This document shows positions 27,901-40,468 of a DNA stretch of 64,000 nt, piece by piece. A program made the translations under genes and the position numbers. The notes below the pieces were generated by a model. The model ran no database searches, had not been told where the DNA came from, and was given only the letters and a program-made list of their open reading frames with translations. This stretch comes from Dermatophagoides farinae (Eukaryota; Arthropoda; Arachnida; Sarcoptiformes; Pyroglyphidae): positions 6,569,501-6,633,500 of the forward strand of contig NC_134680.1 in assembly GCF_024713945.1 (NCBI RefSeq), written 5' to 3'. Position 1 is the stretch's first letter, and every line of letters starts with the position of its first letter.

Positions 27901-29939
27901 TGCTTCTTACTTTGCTTGATTGGCGTTATTTTATTTTATTTTTTTTTTTCGGTGTGCACAGCGAAATTCCAAACTTTTACCATAGAAAAAAATTCAAAAT
28001 TCTAATCTTTTTTCAATGAAAAGCAAAAAAAAAAAAAAAAAAAAAAAAAGAATTCAGCACACAGTGGTGGTGTGCTGGTAATGAATTTATTTTTATAATG
28101 ATGACGATGGCGATAATAACAGCGGAATAGCCGAAAAAAACAGAGATATAAATAGCAAATCATCATCATCACTGATGACGATATTGAATATTGAATATCA
28201 CCAAAAAAAACGAATAGATGAAAATAAACGAACGAGAAAGAGAAATATTTAATTAAAACTTGTGGTTCCTTTTTTTTTCTTTTTTAATAATAATATGTGT
28301 GTTTTCTTTCCTATTTTTTTCTCATACACTGAAAGTGTTTCGTTATTATTATTATTATTGTTGTTGTTGTTGTTGCTATAGATGCTTTTCAAATGGCACG
28401 AATATTCTTTAGTTCTTATTTTTACAGGTTCTATATTTATTCTTTTTTTTTCACCACTATCATCATCATCATCGTCATTATTGATTTCATAACTGATTTT
28501 GTATTCTATTCTTATATAACGCCGTGTGTTTCTCACTCAGTCTTTTGTTCTTGATAATGGTATTTCTTTTACTTTCCTTTCACTGCCTCCCCCCACTAAC
28601 ACTGTTGAAGCCCCAGCAAAAAAAAAGGAGAAAGAAAATATGAATCTTGTCATTTTTATGATTAAAAAAAAACGAAAGATAAAAGAAAATAATAATAACA
28701 ACGACTACAGGCATCAACAATGGATGATTTTGGTTTTGTTCTCGACAACAATTGCAGCAGCAGCAGCAGCAACAACAATGGAATTGGATCCAATACAACA
28801 ACAAGATGATGATGGGGAAAAGAAAATTCACCAAGAATATAAGAGAATGATGAATCTAGTTCAATCAATCTTTGTCATGATCATCATCAGCATCATTATC
28901 ATTATTATTACACACAGGTCTAACTAAAGCTTTTTCTTATTACTTTGTTTGATTATTTATTATAAATTATAATTATAAAAATGAAAAAATGAAAATGATC
29001 ACGATCACATGTGCATGTGATGATTTGAATGTTTAAAGAGAGAAATTGGTTGGGAAATTTTCTGGAAATATTTTTTCTGGTTTCGTTGCTGATTTAATTT
29101 CCAATAATTTTTTTTTTCACTGATGACGATGATTTGTTTTTTAGTTTTTGTTGCAAATTTTTTATTTGATTTGATTTGTTCATTGGTTGTGATCTAAAAC
29201 ATTTGCGCCATAATAATGATGATAAACCTGTAGTTGGAAATATTGCATTGACCTGATTCTTTTTTTTTTGTTTCAGTGATAATGATGATGATGATAAAAA
29301 ACAGAACCACCACCACCACCGCCATCAACGTCATTTTAATGGTTGAATGGAATGAAAATTGAATTTTTTTTCAGATTTAGATTAAAATTTTTCTGACGTT
29401 TTGATGTTGCGAAATTATTTCCTATTTTTTTGTTCGTTATCATGTGATTGAATAAAAAGCTTTAGAAAAGCTTCAAGCAAAAAAAAAAATGACGTCTAAT
29501 CTCTATTTCTCATCATCATCATCTTAATCATTTTGATTCGATTTTGGATCGTTTCCAGAAAACAAAAAAAAAACCAAATTATACGAAGGTAGGTGGGCGA
29601 TAAAAATTCTGCCATTTTTTCCTATTATATAATAACATCAATTATCTTAACTGGATTGTGACAGGTTTTTTCTCTGATTTTGTTTGATTTTGTTTTTCCA
29701 TTCTATTTTCTTTCGCAAGCAAAATGTTTTTCAGTGAAATTGCTGCCATCTTTTGATCGTGAAATGAATTAGAGAAAATAAATTAAATTTGAAATTTGAA
29801 ATCAAAACAAAATCCTCAAAATTTAATTGAATAATTTCATTTGAACTTTTAAAAATGAAATGAATTCTATCCCCAGTTCCTTGTTTTGTGGTTGTTGTTC
29901 TCGTTGTTTTTCATTTTGTTTTGTTTTCACGATTCGATT
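24996..29939. other. Intergenic, gene-poor
   Basis: This spacer of nearly 5 kb holds the DGK 3' untranslated region and simple repeats: CA/TG near 25379, 26391, 26762, 26884 and 27122, CCA near 25994, and a poly-A run near 28026-28049. A small open frame near 28721-28927 encodes a short hydrophobic peptide but has little support. Confidence 0.55.
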
Positions 29940-30908
29940 ATGTCACCAGAATGGATGAATAAATTTTTATTGAAAATTTTTGTAATAATCACCAATTTAT
30001 CGATCATTTTATCGTCCGATTTGAATATCAATTCATCATCATCATCATCATTGACTATCGAAACAACAACAACAGCGATACTATCGATATCGGGTTCGAT
30101 TGTTGAACGAAATCAAATACAACAAGAGGTGAGAAAAAGAAATTTTTTACCATTATATGCAAATATTGTGGAAAGAACAAAGTATTCAAAACAAAAATCG
30201 AATGATTCAACATCGATCAATCCACTGCGACCATCACGACCACAATCATTTGGTTATATTTGGTCCATTCTTATTGCCACATTAATTGTGGCAACAATTT
30301 TGGTCATGACAATCATGTATGCTTATCGTAATATAAGTAAAGATTGGCGTTTCAATGGTAATTGTAATGATGGTCCATTAGATGATAATGATGATGATTT
30401 TGATGATGATGTTAATTTTACACATTCTTATCGATATTCAAGTTCAAAAATGCCAATGAATAATAATTTATCGGGTAGAAAACGTGATGATAATTCATTG
30501 CTAATGATGAGAAGATTACGATTTCAATTCGGCAATGGATTACCATGTCCACAAGATAATCGTCAACCGCAACAACAACAGCGGCAACGACACCTATCGA
30601 ATCAACAACAAAATGATACAGATACAAAAACAATAAAATTAAATGATACAAGTGAAATAACCACAGCAACAATGATGATGAGTACAATGAATCAAAATAA
30701 TAATGATGAACAACCGGAACCGGAACAGCAACATGGGCAAAAAACCATGGATAAAATGGAAAAACAACAGCAGCCACCACCACCACCACAATTATTAGTA
30801 ATACCAAATGGTGATGATTTTTATGATCAAATCATAAAAAACAACCACAACCATAAACATGACATCAATAATAATGATCATCAAATTATTATTCATCATA
30901 AATCCTGA
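29940..30908 (+). CDS. Single-pass membrane protein, unrecognised
   Basis: The frame has 322 codons from the first ATG. I do not recognise the family. Residues about 5-28 (MNKFLLKIFVIITNLSIILS) resemble a signal peptide. A short Ser/Thr-rich ectodomain of about 75 residues follows, then a clear transmembrane helix (IWSILIATLIVATILVMTIMYAY, about residues 105-130). The cytoplasmic tail of about 190 residues is rich in Asp, Asn, Gln and His, with a polyPro run near the end. Its 3' end faces the GPCR gene with 28 bp between stop codons, so the untranslated regions almost certainly overlap. The N-terminal signal plus single helix predicts a type I topology. Confidence 0.6.
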   Translation: MSPEWMNKFLLKIFVIITNLSIILSSDLNINSSSSSSLTIETTTTAILSISGSIVERNQIQQEVRKRNFLPLYANIVERTKYSKQKSNDSTSINPLRPSRPQSFGYIWSILIATLIVATILVMTIMYAYRNISKDWRFNGNCNDGPLDDNDDDFDDDVNFTHSYRYSSSKMPMNNNLSGRKRDDNSLLMMRRLRFQFGNGLPCPQDNRQPQQQQRQRHLSNQQQNDTDTKTIKLNDTSEITTATMMMSTMNQNNNDEQPEPEQQHGQKTMDKMEKQQQPPPPPQLLVIPNGDDFYDQIIKNNHNHKHDINNNDHQIIIHHKS

Positions 30909-30936
30909 TTAAAAATTGATTTCAAGTTTTCATTTT

Positions 30937-33900
30937 TCACCAAGAATTTTGTGTCGATATCATCAAATGATGATGTTGATGATGATGATTGGTTTCATTT
31001 TCGTTGTCCGATTTATTATTGTTTTCAACTTGTAATCGAAAATTATTCTGACTATGATGATGATGGTGGTTGTAATGGCGACATTGATGATGGTGATGAT
31101 GATGATGATGATGATTGTGTTTACAGCATTGTTGTGGTAATTGTAATTTTGAATTACATTTTATATTTTGATGATTATGGTGATGGTGATTATTATTTCG
31201 ATTGTTTGCCATCATCATAACCATCGATGATGTATCGGTCATCACAATCGATGGTATCCTGTTATTATTATTAGTTGTAAGGCACAAATTATTTTTATTG
31301 TTTGCCACTACCTTTCCACTACCGCTAACACCTAGAATACTATTTCCATTTCCACCATTGATTGATGAATTATTTGAATTATTATTATTATTATTATTAC
31401 GTCCATCATTACCACCGATCGATAATTGATGTGCAAATTGTCGATTTCCTATTCTTTGTTGTTGTTGTTGATGATGAGAATGTTGTTGTTGTTGTTGAGC
31501 TGATTGACCACTATTACTATGACCACTTGAATTTAAACCATGACGGCCACAACAAGTTTGTACATAAAGCATGAATGCAGCACGAAATCTTGTTGATAAT
31601 AATGAATAAATCTAGATAAAAATGAAAAAAAAACAAAAACGTGAGAAACAAAACAAATGGACGATCAAAAAAAAACTTACCAATGGATTTAATGAACTAT
31701 TTAGATAGTATAGACATCCTGTTTCATTTTGTAGAAAAAAAAAACAAAATCAAAATTGATTAATTAATCGATTAAAAAAGAGAAAGAGAATGGTGCCCAA
31801 CATACCAGCTGATAAGAATAAAATGCCATTAATTTGTCGTAGAACCATATTCCAGCTTGAATATAGTGTAACATATAGAAATAAAAGACGTTGTGCATGG
31901 AATGGTGACCAACAGAATGTGAATACAATGACAATGACCACTATGAATTGAATATATATACAATGTCCATCCACCATTGAATCATCATATTATGTAATGA
32001 TGATAATTGTGAAAATAAATGAAAAAAAAAACGGAAAATGAGCAAAAAAAAATTCGGACCATTAGTGTAATTAAAGAAAGTCAACAAAAAAAAAATGGAA
32101 GCAGTAATTTTCTACTTTTTTTCTGATTCGGATAATTAGTTTCATTTGTCGAATAAGAGAGAAAGAGAGAGAATCACATGTTATGTAATAAAATTTAGCC
32201 ATAAAGGTGAACATGAATAGGTGATATATTGCTGTTTTGTTGCAATCATTTTTTTTTTTTTTTTGGTTGTTGTCAACTTTTTCTTTTGATCGCTGATGAT
32301 TTATATTTATTCATCATTGTCGAATTTTTTTTTGTTGTTGCAATGATTGTACAGAGCAATAAGGACAGAAAGAATATTCTTCTGGGAGACAGCAGCAGGT
32401 ATACATACATACATACAATATTTATTGTTACTAAAAATAAATAGTATACATGCAGAATCGTTGGAATTTATGACAATCATGATGGAAGGAGCCTTGAAAA
32501 TTTTAGAGAAAAATTCTTTTTGTTTGTTTTTGTTTTGTTTTTTTTTTGGGAATTACACACCACCTTCCACATGTACAGAGATACATACCCAACATTCTAA
32601 TGACAATACGTCGTGATTGAATTATTTTCCTTGAAATTACGTGATCATTTAATTGTCCAATATCCGATTGATGCTGATGCTGATGATGATGCTGATAGTG
32701 ATTCTGATTCTGATTCTGATGTTGATAATAATGACTATTCATATTATCTAATTTTGTTGCTTTTTTCAATTTTTTGGCAATTTTATAATAAAGATATGTT
32801 ATTATTATTAGTGGTATAAGAAAAAATATGATTGTCGACAATAACATTATCAATTCCCAGCGTTTATCCGGTTCATTGTATGCAAGGCCACACCAGGCAC
32901 TTTGTTTTAATTTTTTTTGATTAAATTCCAAATAATTTACACGTGTTAATAGCACCAATGGTAATGCGCCTACAATGGATATGATCCATATGAGCGCAAT
33001 ATTACGATATACTAAACGTTTTATGCGTATTATTGATTTATCATTTTTAAACAATGTCTGTGTCGATGGTTGTAATGTTTGATGTTTTGTTGAACCGCAG
33101 ATTGCCAAAAATCTTTCTACAGTGAATGCAACTAGAATGTCGGAAAAAAAGAAAGTGGAAAATTGAATTTCCAGTGAAACCAAAAAAAAAAAAAAAAAAC
33201 ATACCCAACGTAAGTACCGATGCGTTTGCTGTGCCTTCCAATATCAATGTTTTCAATGAACACATTATCGGACCCAATTGCCATGGATATTGATGCCATA
33301 GTGTATATAATTCCAATGGTAAACCTTGATGGTAAATGAGAGAAAGCGAAAAAAAAAATTTTGAAAAATCAATGTGCCTCTCTGTGGCTGTGCGTGTAGT
33401 TATAGTAATAAACCCAAATTGACAGCAGCGATAATAAATTTGTTTTATTTTGTTTCATTTATTTTTTTCCCACTCGTGTATCTACCGTAGTTTGATTTGA
33501 AATTAAAATTTTGACAGCTCAAAAAAAAATTCGGATTCAATTTAGCAACATCAACAACAAAAAAATCAAATCAAATATTGTGCCAGGCCAATTCCCAATT
33601 CTCAATTTTCAATTTTCAATTTTCAATGGAATTTCGCTCGATGTCTCTCACCAACAACCAGAAAAAGAATCTTTTTCTTTTTTTTTTAATTTTTTTTTCT
33701 GCTTCGTTGAATTGAATCAAGTTTTTCTTTCCACATGCCATTTGAATCAATTCAAAAATTGGAGAGAAAAAAAATTGATTCCTCGATCAACAACAACAGT
33801 TTTGACCTACAAACAGAAAATTCTTTCAATGATCCAAGATTAATTAAACTTAATGATGATGACGATGATGTCCAGTCATTAACATTATTTTGTAAATGAA

Positions 33901-36079
33901 TATTTTGGACCAATTATCTTTTTTTTTGGTCAGAAAAAAAAATTTTTGGACTGCAAGTTTTTGTTTTGACCATCCAAATTTGCTATGTTTTATTGAATAA
34001 ATGGAATTGGGCGAAAAAAAAAATTTCATTTCCATTTCAAGAGAACGAAAAATGATTATTTTGATGATGAATAAACAACAAAAAGAAAAGAATAGGAAAA
34101 GGATTCTTTTTCATTCATCCATTATTATAATGAGAGAAATAATAATGAGAGAAAAAAAACAGAAATTCCAAGACAACGACAACAACAAAAATCCATTTCA
34201 ATTGCTTGTGTATGTGTTTGTGTGTACGTGTGTAGCTCATCATTATTATTTTCGAGGAATCAAAGTGGATGGAAGTAGGAAATTCTGGAAGAATTTCTAT
34301 CCTGAATAATTCCGGATAGAAAGTGAATGAAATTGCAATGATTATTTTGAATGAACTGCCAACGGTAAATATAGGAATTAATTTATTTCAATTTCATTTT
34401 TTTCTGCTTTCCGGTTATTTTTTTGTGTGTGTGTTGCAAGAATGTAGAAAAAAATGAGAATAAGAAAAAATGTAAAACATGATGATGATGAACAGATACA
34501 GATACGCATACGGGTAAAAAAAAAATCTGTCATGAGAATCATCTGAGAATATTATTCACATTTTACAGATCCGAAAAAAAAAGAATTCTGGTTTTTGTTG
34601 CAAGAATGAAAAAAAAAATTCTTTTTTTCCATCCTACATTATTATTCCATTCGGTTTTGGTTTGTGTGTGTCTAAATCTTGTTTTTCATTTGTTTGTTAA
34701 TAAAAAAAAAATCTGAATTCAACTGTACAACATGAAGAAGAAATTCTGGGCAAAGAATGTGCATGAATGAATGAATGAAAGATGCAACGATAGAAGAATT
34801 TTCATTACTTTTATTATCAAAAAAAAAGAAAAGAAGAAAAATAAGAAAAAAAATTTCCTTCTGCTGCTGGTTACCATATCACTATCACCCAAGAATATTC
34901 TTCTTCTTCTGTGAAAACCAGTTCATAATAACCGTCGAAAATATTCTTGACATGTACGATTATCAAAAAAAAGAGAGTGAGAGAGAGAAAAAAAAACACA
35001 ACTGTATTATCATCATCAGAATCATAATTTTTTATTGTTCAGAATTCACCCGTATATGAATTCTGGATAGCCAATTATTCCTTTACTCGATATATAGAAA
35101 CAACAATGGACATCATCATCATATTTTTTTTTCTTTGGTTCCAATTGTTCTCAATTCTTTTTTTTCTCGTTTGTTTGTTTGTTTGTTTGTTTGTTTGATC
35201 AGTTGTTGTTAAACTTTTTGTTTTTGTTTTGTTTCGGTTGTTGTTGTTGACAAGCGATCATATTGTTTCACCATACAAATAGACTAGAATTTGGTGTTGG
35301 TTTGCTGATATCAGCGCCCACTATTATTGGTTTTCTTCCGTTGTATAGAATAATAATGTAGTTGGATAATCAATTCCGTGTGGGTAGATGGGTGTGTTCA
35401 TCATTTGAAAAGAAGAAAAAGGAGAAGAATAAGAAGAATGGAAAAAAATTACAAATAATGGTGTGCGTTTTAAGCTCCAATGAACCAACAAATAATAAAA
35501 CGTTTGAATGAACATGAAATCATCATCATCATGATCATTGAAAAATGTTTTTCCATTTATTCTTTGCAAAATGAATAAATGGTAGCAATAGAAATGAAAA
35601 TAAAAAAAATGAGATTTGAAATTGAGAATCTGAACGAGAGAGAGAGAAAAAAAATCGATCCATCAGAAACAATAATCATCCGATAGAATTTTTTAGATTT
35701 TCCACAAATACACACACACACACACACACACACATAGTTTATCCATTTTGAATGAAAAATCATCACTATACTTACTGAACATCAATGAAATCAGATCTGT
35801 AATGGCAAGATTACAAAGATAAAGATTTGTAATGGTTTGCATATAACGAAAACGAAATATGACCAAAATGGTGATAATATTGCCAATAATACCGGATATT
35901 AAAATGAAAATATAGACAAATGTCATCAATATTAGCCATATTAATGGTAATGCTTGTTGTGGACCAAGATGTTCATATAAATGTCTAGTTATATTGAATA
36001 ATTCATCATTATTATCATTGAACGTTGTTTCGTTTGTCATCATCATCATCATTATTGTTGTTGTCGTTGTTGTTTTCAT
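30937..36079 (-). CDS. Class A neuropeptide-type GPCR (pyrokinin/CAPA-like)
   Basis: Six exons in transcript order: 36079-35776, 33324-33205, 33131-32589, 31940-31806, 31718-31681 and 31611-30937; 1815 nt, 604 residues, all phases consistent with GT/AG ends. It shows the seven-helix hallmarks: GNIITILVI (TM1), NLAITDL (TM2), TM3 with the disulfide Cys and VERFLAIC in place of DRY, WCGLAY in loop 2, FTFCWSPFH (TM6) and NSSLNPLIYSL (NPxxY, TM7). The N-terminus has NET and NIT sequons. The TM2-TM3 region (LPLELYTLWHQYPW, ANASVLTLVAFTVERF) most resembles pyrokinin/CAPA/neuromedin-U-type receptors. Intracellular loop 3 is Gln/His-rich, and the C-terminal tail of about 210 residues is low complexity. 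Ligand assignment is inference; the class A peptide receptor call is firm. The first intron is 2.45 kb. Confidence 0.87.
33325..35775 (-). other. GPCR intron 1 (2.45 kb)
   Basis: It separates the TM1-TM2 exon from the TM2-TM3 exon. Contents are poly-A/T tracts and short CA or GTTT repeats, such as GTTT near 35171. I see no gene on either strand. Confidence 0.7.
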
Positions 36080-39000
36080 TCATTTTTAATACATATTTTC
36101 ACATAAAAAACACACACACACACACAAACACCTTGAAGCAATGAATTTCGATTTGATTGATGTTCCGGAACCAAAAACAAAATTAAATTGCATCAACTTG
36201 CATTTTGACACCCACACACACACACATCAGGTTAAATGAAAAGAATAAATAAACTGAATAATTCAATCACAAATTCTATGTATTCTTCCGTACACAATGA
36301 AATGTTGATATGAAATGAACTTATGGCGCGATTTTATCTATCTTTTGCCGTTGTCGTTGTATGATTCACATTTTTATTTAACCAATTGAAAACAAAACAA
36401 AACAAAAATCATGTCAGACGCATAACGCATGCTCTTTTTTTGGTTGCATGAATTTTTTTTTTATTTTATTTTATATGAGAAAAAAAAACAAAAAAATAAC
36501 AATTCTTGTTGTTCTCTCTTTCTCGATTCTTTCATTCTTTGATTCACCTTCCATTTCATTTATTCAAAATCAGAAAATTCTTGTTTCATTGATTATTGTT
36601 GTTTCGTATTCATTCCTGGTTGATTGTAGCTTGAATTTTTTGTTTTTCGTTTGCATTTTTATCGTTTATTGTTATTTTTGTTGTTGTTTTTTTATTCAAC
36701 AGAATTTTTTTTTTATTCTGATGCTTTAAGCTCTTTATAATTTTCATTGTTTCTATCTCTCTCTCTCTCTCTCTCTCGATATTCTTTCAGCTTTTTTTTG
36801 TACAATTTGCAATGTTTAAAAGGGGCGAATGTGTATAACGAAATCATTAATTTTAATTTTTATCGGTTTTTGTTCCACAATTTTTCATCGTCGTTGCTGA
36901 CAATACATGCACACAAATTTTTTTTGTTTCTTGATTGTAGAGTTTTAGTTTTAGTTTTTCACTTTCATCTATCCGAATCGTTCATTGGAATATTCTTTTT
37001 TTCCTCCGATGATCATCATCATCATCATCACCAAAACAACAACAACATCATTATGATGATGATGATGTTATTTTGTGAACAAAAGTTCATCCGTTTCATC
37101 GTTATTGAGAAACGAATAAAATCTTCTCCACCATTGTAACTTTAATGGCCTTGTTCAAGCCTTTCTTTCACCACAATCAATCCAATTCGATTGGATTCAG
37201 TGAAATGGCAAAAAAAAAAAATAATTTTCCACAATAATAAACACACACCCGATTCAATCTAATCAACCTAACAACGAAAGCGCTGAACTCTGGAGAAACA
37301 AAAAAAAAAAAATGAAAATGAAAATGAATCCATTATAATTATCCACCATAATTATGACGATGATATAGATTATCAATAAGTTATTATTATCACTGATCGA
37401 CACACACACACACAGCTACAGACACTGATCACTGATGTAATATTAATGAAGACACAAATATTGTGCCAGTGTCGGGTTGTAACAAGCAAACCAAAAAAAA
37501 AAAAAAAAAAAATTCCAAAACTTTAACGAAATGAATGAGATGTTTTTTTTTGAATGTCAGATGCAGAAATAAAAATTCCTTTTCTTTTCTCTCTGTCGTG
37601 TGGGTGTGTGTAATTTTGGTTGATGTTTTATTTTAAAGTTTTTTTTTTGTTATTTTGATGTTTGTCATTTGTAATGATCTTTTACTGTGAATGTTTTGTC
37701 TGTTCTTTTTCGTTTGTTTGTTGGTTACGTAAATGAGATACGTGATAAACTTTTTGTTTTGCTGTTTTGTCTTTATTTTTCCTCTGTGTAGATTTGTTTT
37801 TTTTTTCACAAAGAAAAAAAAATTCAAGAATGAATACGGATTACACATGCACAAGATAAGTTGCGCTAACAAAGTACATTGTTTCTGAGTGGCGGGGGTT
37901 TTAGGTTTTTTTTTCTTTTTTTTTGCACCCATTTTTAAAAGTTTTTAAGCCATTATTTCGTGTGATGTTTTTGTTTGTAGTGGTGGAAGAAAACAAATCC
38001 TAGCATTTATTATTATTCTTGGTTTTCAGAATTTTTTGATTCCGGTAGTTTCAATCTTCCCGATACAAGTTATTTAAATTTGATCGAGAAACAACAAAAC
38101 GCCATTCTTAACCGGTATTGCGAAACAGATAGATAGAATGGAATGGAATGAAAATGAATTTGTCCAATTTGCTAAATTACTGGGCATTTTTAATGTCTGA
38201 AAATTTTCACAAAAACTTGGTGCATGTTGGTGTGTGTGTGTGTGTGACATTTATCAACAACAAATCAGACGGAAAAAGAATCATGCCAATGACAACAACA
38301 ACGACGACGACGATGAAATTCTGTAATCAATTTTGAATGAAAAAAAAAAATTCCCCACTTTCTGAAACAAATACAAACATACTAATACAGTGGGGAATTA
38401 ACTTTTCTTTTTCTGCTCGCCGAAAACAATATCGACAACGACGACTATAATGATGCTGATGATGAAATTTGTGACGAAATTTGATTCATTCATCATCTGT
38501 CTGCTTATGGATCAGCGATTTAATACATCATTACCATGGTGGAGAGATACAAAGGATAAAATTTTTTTTTGTTTTGTTTTGAAATATGGATAATTAATTG
38601 TCAAATTGCCGATATTCGTAATTAATCAGTTTGTTTTTTTTCTCGTGATTATGCAAACAGGCCACCATCATCATCATCATCATCAATGTTTGCTTCACTG
38701 TCATGCATTTGATTATTTATTTTTTTTCATTGTTTAAAAATTCCGAGAAAAAATTGAAATTAATTGGCAACAGAATAAAAAAAATGAATTTCGAAATTCC
38801 AGAATCGGTCTTGGAATTGTTTCTTTGTTATGTTCATGTTTCTCATCATCATCATCATCATTAAGATTGTTTCTTGTTTTTTTTTTCTTGAAGAAAAAAT
38901 GTAATTTACCCGATACTGATTATCTGATGATGATAAACATCTGTGTTCCATCATCATCATCATCATCGGGTATGGTTGTTGTTGTTTTTTTTGGACACAG

Positions 39001-39472
39001 ATTCGTTATTTTGGCCCCAGAAAAACAAAAAAAAACTAGATAAAAAATAGAAATGACAACAACAACAACGAGAACGAGAACAACAAATAATGGTGGTTGT
39101 GGTGAAAAAAAAAACACTATGAATAAAAATGACGTGATAACAATCATCATCATCATCATCTTGATGGCAGTTGGAATAATAATATTCCGGAAACTTTGTT
39201 GATGATGATGATTGAAATCGGAATTGGATTGACAATGAATTGTCGTTTCATTTTCATTTGTGGGCGTCATTTGAATTTTTTTTCTTTTCTCGTTTTTTTG
39301 GGTCAGTTATTCAACCAGAAAAAAACGAACGCCCACGCACACACGACATATTGGATAAATTGCATTTTTTTTTGTTGGTTTTGTTTTGTTTTGGCGTGTA
39401 GGTTTGTGTCGTCAAAAAAGGATTTTGTTTGTCATTTTCATTAATCCATTTGTTCATTTATTTCAAATGCAG
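36080..39472. other. Intergenic upstream of the GPCR
   Basis: This is probably the GPCR promoter region followed by unassigned DNA. It has CA runs at about 36111-36125, 36212 and 37401, TG at 38231, CT at 36758-36777 and CAT/ATG triplets. A weak frame near 36448-37139 on the plus strand is Phe/Leu-rich poly-T translation. I call no gene. Confidence 0.55.
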
Positions 39473-39480
39473 AAAAAAAA
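39473..39480 (-). terminator. Pol III T8 terminator of the tRNA-like locus
   Basis: Eight consecutive T on the minus strand begin 9 nt after the discriminator base of the tRNA-like sequence, the usual place for an RNA polymerase III stop. Confidence 0.6.
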
Positions 39481-39488
39481 TTTCCACA

Positions 39489-39618
39489 TAGCAGAGTATG
39501 GTTTTGGACCTCTGGGTTGCCTAAATTATGCAAAAATGAAAAATTCTAATCATCATTGATTTTCCCATCTCTATTACTACTATATGGGCCCAGCACGCTT
39601 CCAATGCGCCACTCTGCT
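39489..39618 (-). tRNA. Initiator tRNA-Met(CAT)-like locus with intron and deleted T-arm; probable pseudogene
   Basis: The minus strand reads AGCAGAG, TG, GCGCATTGGAAGCGT, then CTGGG/CCCATA, matching eukaryotic initiator tRNA-Met almost base for base. The acceptor stem AGCAGAG/CTCTGCT pairs completely and ends in A73. The anticodon stem CTGGG/CCCAG is interrupted at the canonical site after A37 by a 65-nt insert (39518-39582). The insert contains ATGGG, complementary to the anticodon loop CCCAT, as real tRNA introns often do. After the variable loop AGGTC about 8 nt are missing, removing the 5' strand of the T-stem and part of the T-loop, so the spliced product would be 65 nt instead of 73. 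A T8 terminator follows. Loss of the T-arm points to a pseudogene, but the intact other stems and intron leave room for an unusual expressed tRNA. Confidence 0.75.
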
Positions 39619-40468
39619 TTATGGAATCTGATAAACATTGATTGTTTATTGGCCCTTTTGATGATGGCCAATTTGCTTACAAAAAAAAAAATAAAATAAT
39701 AAACTAGACTTTTATGCATGTTGCGTCATCATTTTACAGAAAAAACCCGAATAAAATTCATTCATTCCATGAATTATGATGATGATGATGACATTGGCCT
39801 CGATTTTCTTTTTTTTTTTCATTTGAGTTGCTTGTTTTTTTTTCTTGAAAATAAAAAAAAGAAGAAAAAAACAATTTCCGGCAAAACATATCCATTTTTC
39901 AAATCTGTTCAACAATGAAACGAAAAATTCGATATTCTACACCCATTCACACAACATCAACATCAACATCGACAACAACAACAACAACAATGATGATGAT
40001 GATGATGACAACTCAATGAATCAAAATTTGATGCGGATGATGATGATGATAAATGAATGCGGCTGAATTTGAAATTGTGAAACGCAAGACCAGAAAAAAA
40101 CACATCATTTTCAATTATTTTATTTTTTGAGAGAGAAAGAAAAAAAACAAAAACAAAAAAAAATTTTTTTGTTTTTGTTTCCATTTTGAAATGAATGAAT
40201 TTGTAGAAAAAAGAGAATTTTAAAAATCTTAGCTATCTAGCAACCACCACTCCACACAGTCCCACAGCCAAATGGAAAGACAAAGTTTGAAATAAAAAAA
40301 AAATCAATAAGGCAAGAAAATTATTGGAATGATGATGATGATGATGATCGTCATTGTTTTTTTTTCTTCTTTGTTGTCAGCATGATGTTTTTGATGGTTC
40401 CTTAACGAGTAATAACAAAAAAAAAAAATTCCAAATACTCATTTGCTGATTGGATGAATTCATTCGAT
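39619..40468. other. Intergenic, no gene seen
   Basis: AT-rich spacer with ATG/CAT triplet runs and poly-A/T. It contains the 5' flank of the tRNA-like locus and the 3' flank of the coiled-coil gene. I see no supported feature. Confidence 0.6.

Noticed and set aside
28721-28927. Small hydrophobic protein (signal-like start, Ile-rich end)
   Set aside because: Built mainly from GCA and ATC triplet repeats; no splice partners or homology that I can see. Could be revisited with RNA data.
30418-31574. Several plus- and minus-strand frames over the membrane-protein tail and the GPCR tail
   Set aside because: They are antisense or out-of-frame readings of the His/Asn/Gln-rich tails of the two real genes.
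36448-37139. Phe/Leu-rich frames resembling membrane proteins
   Set aside because: They arise from poly-T and CTTT-rich DNA; no consistent helices or conserved motifs.
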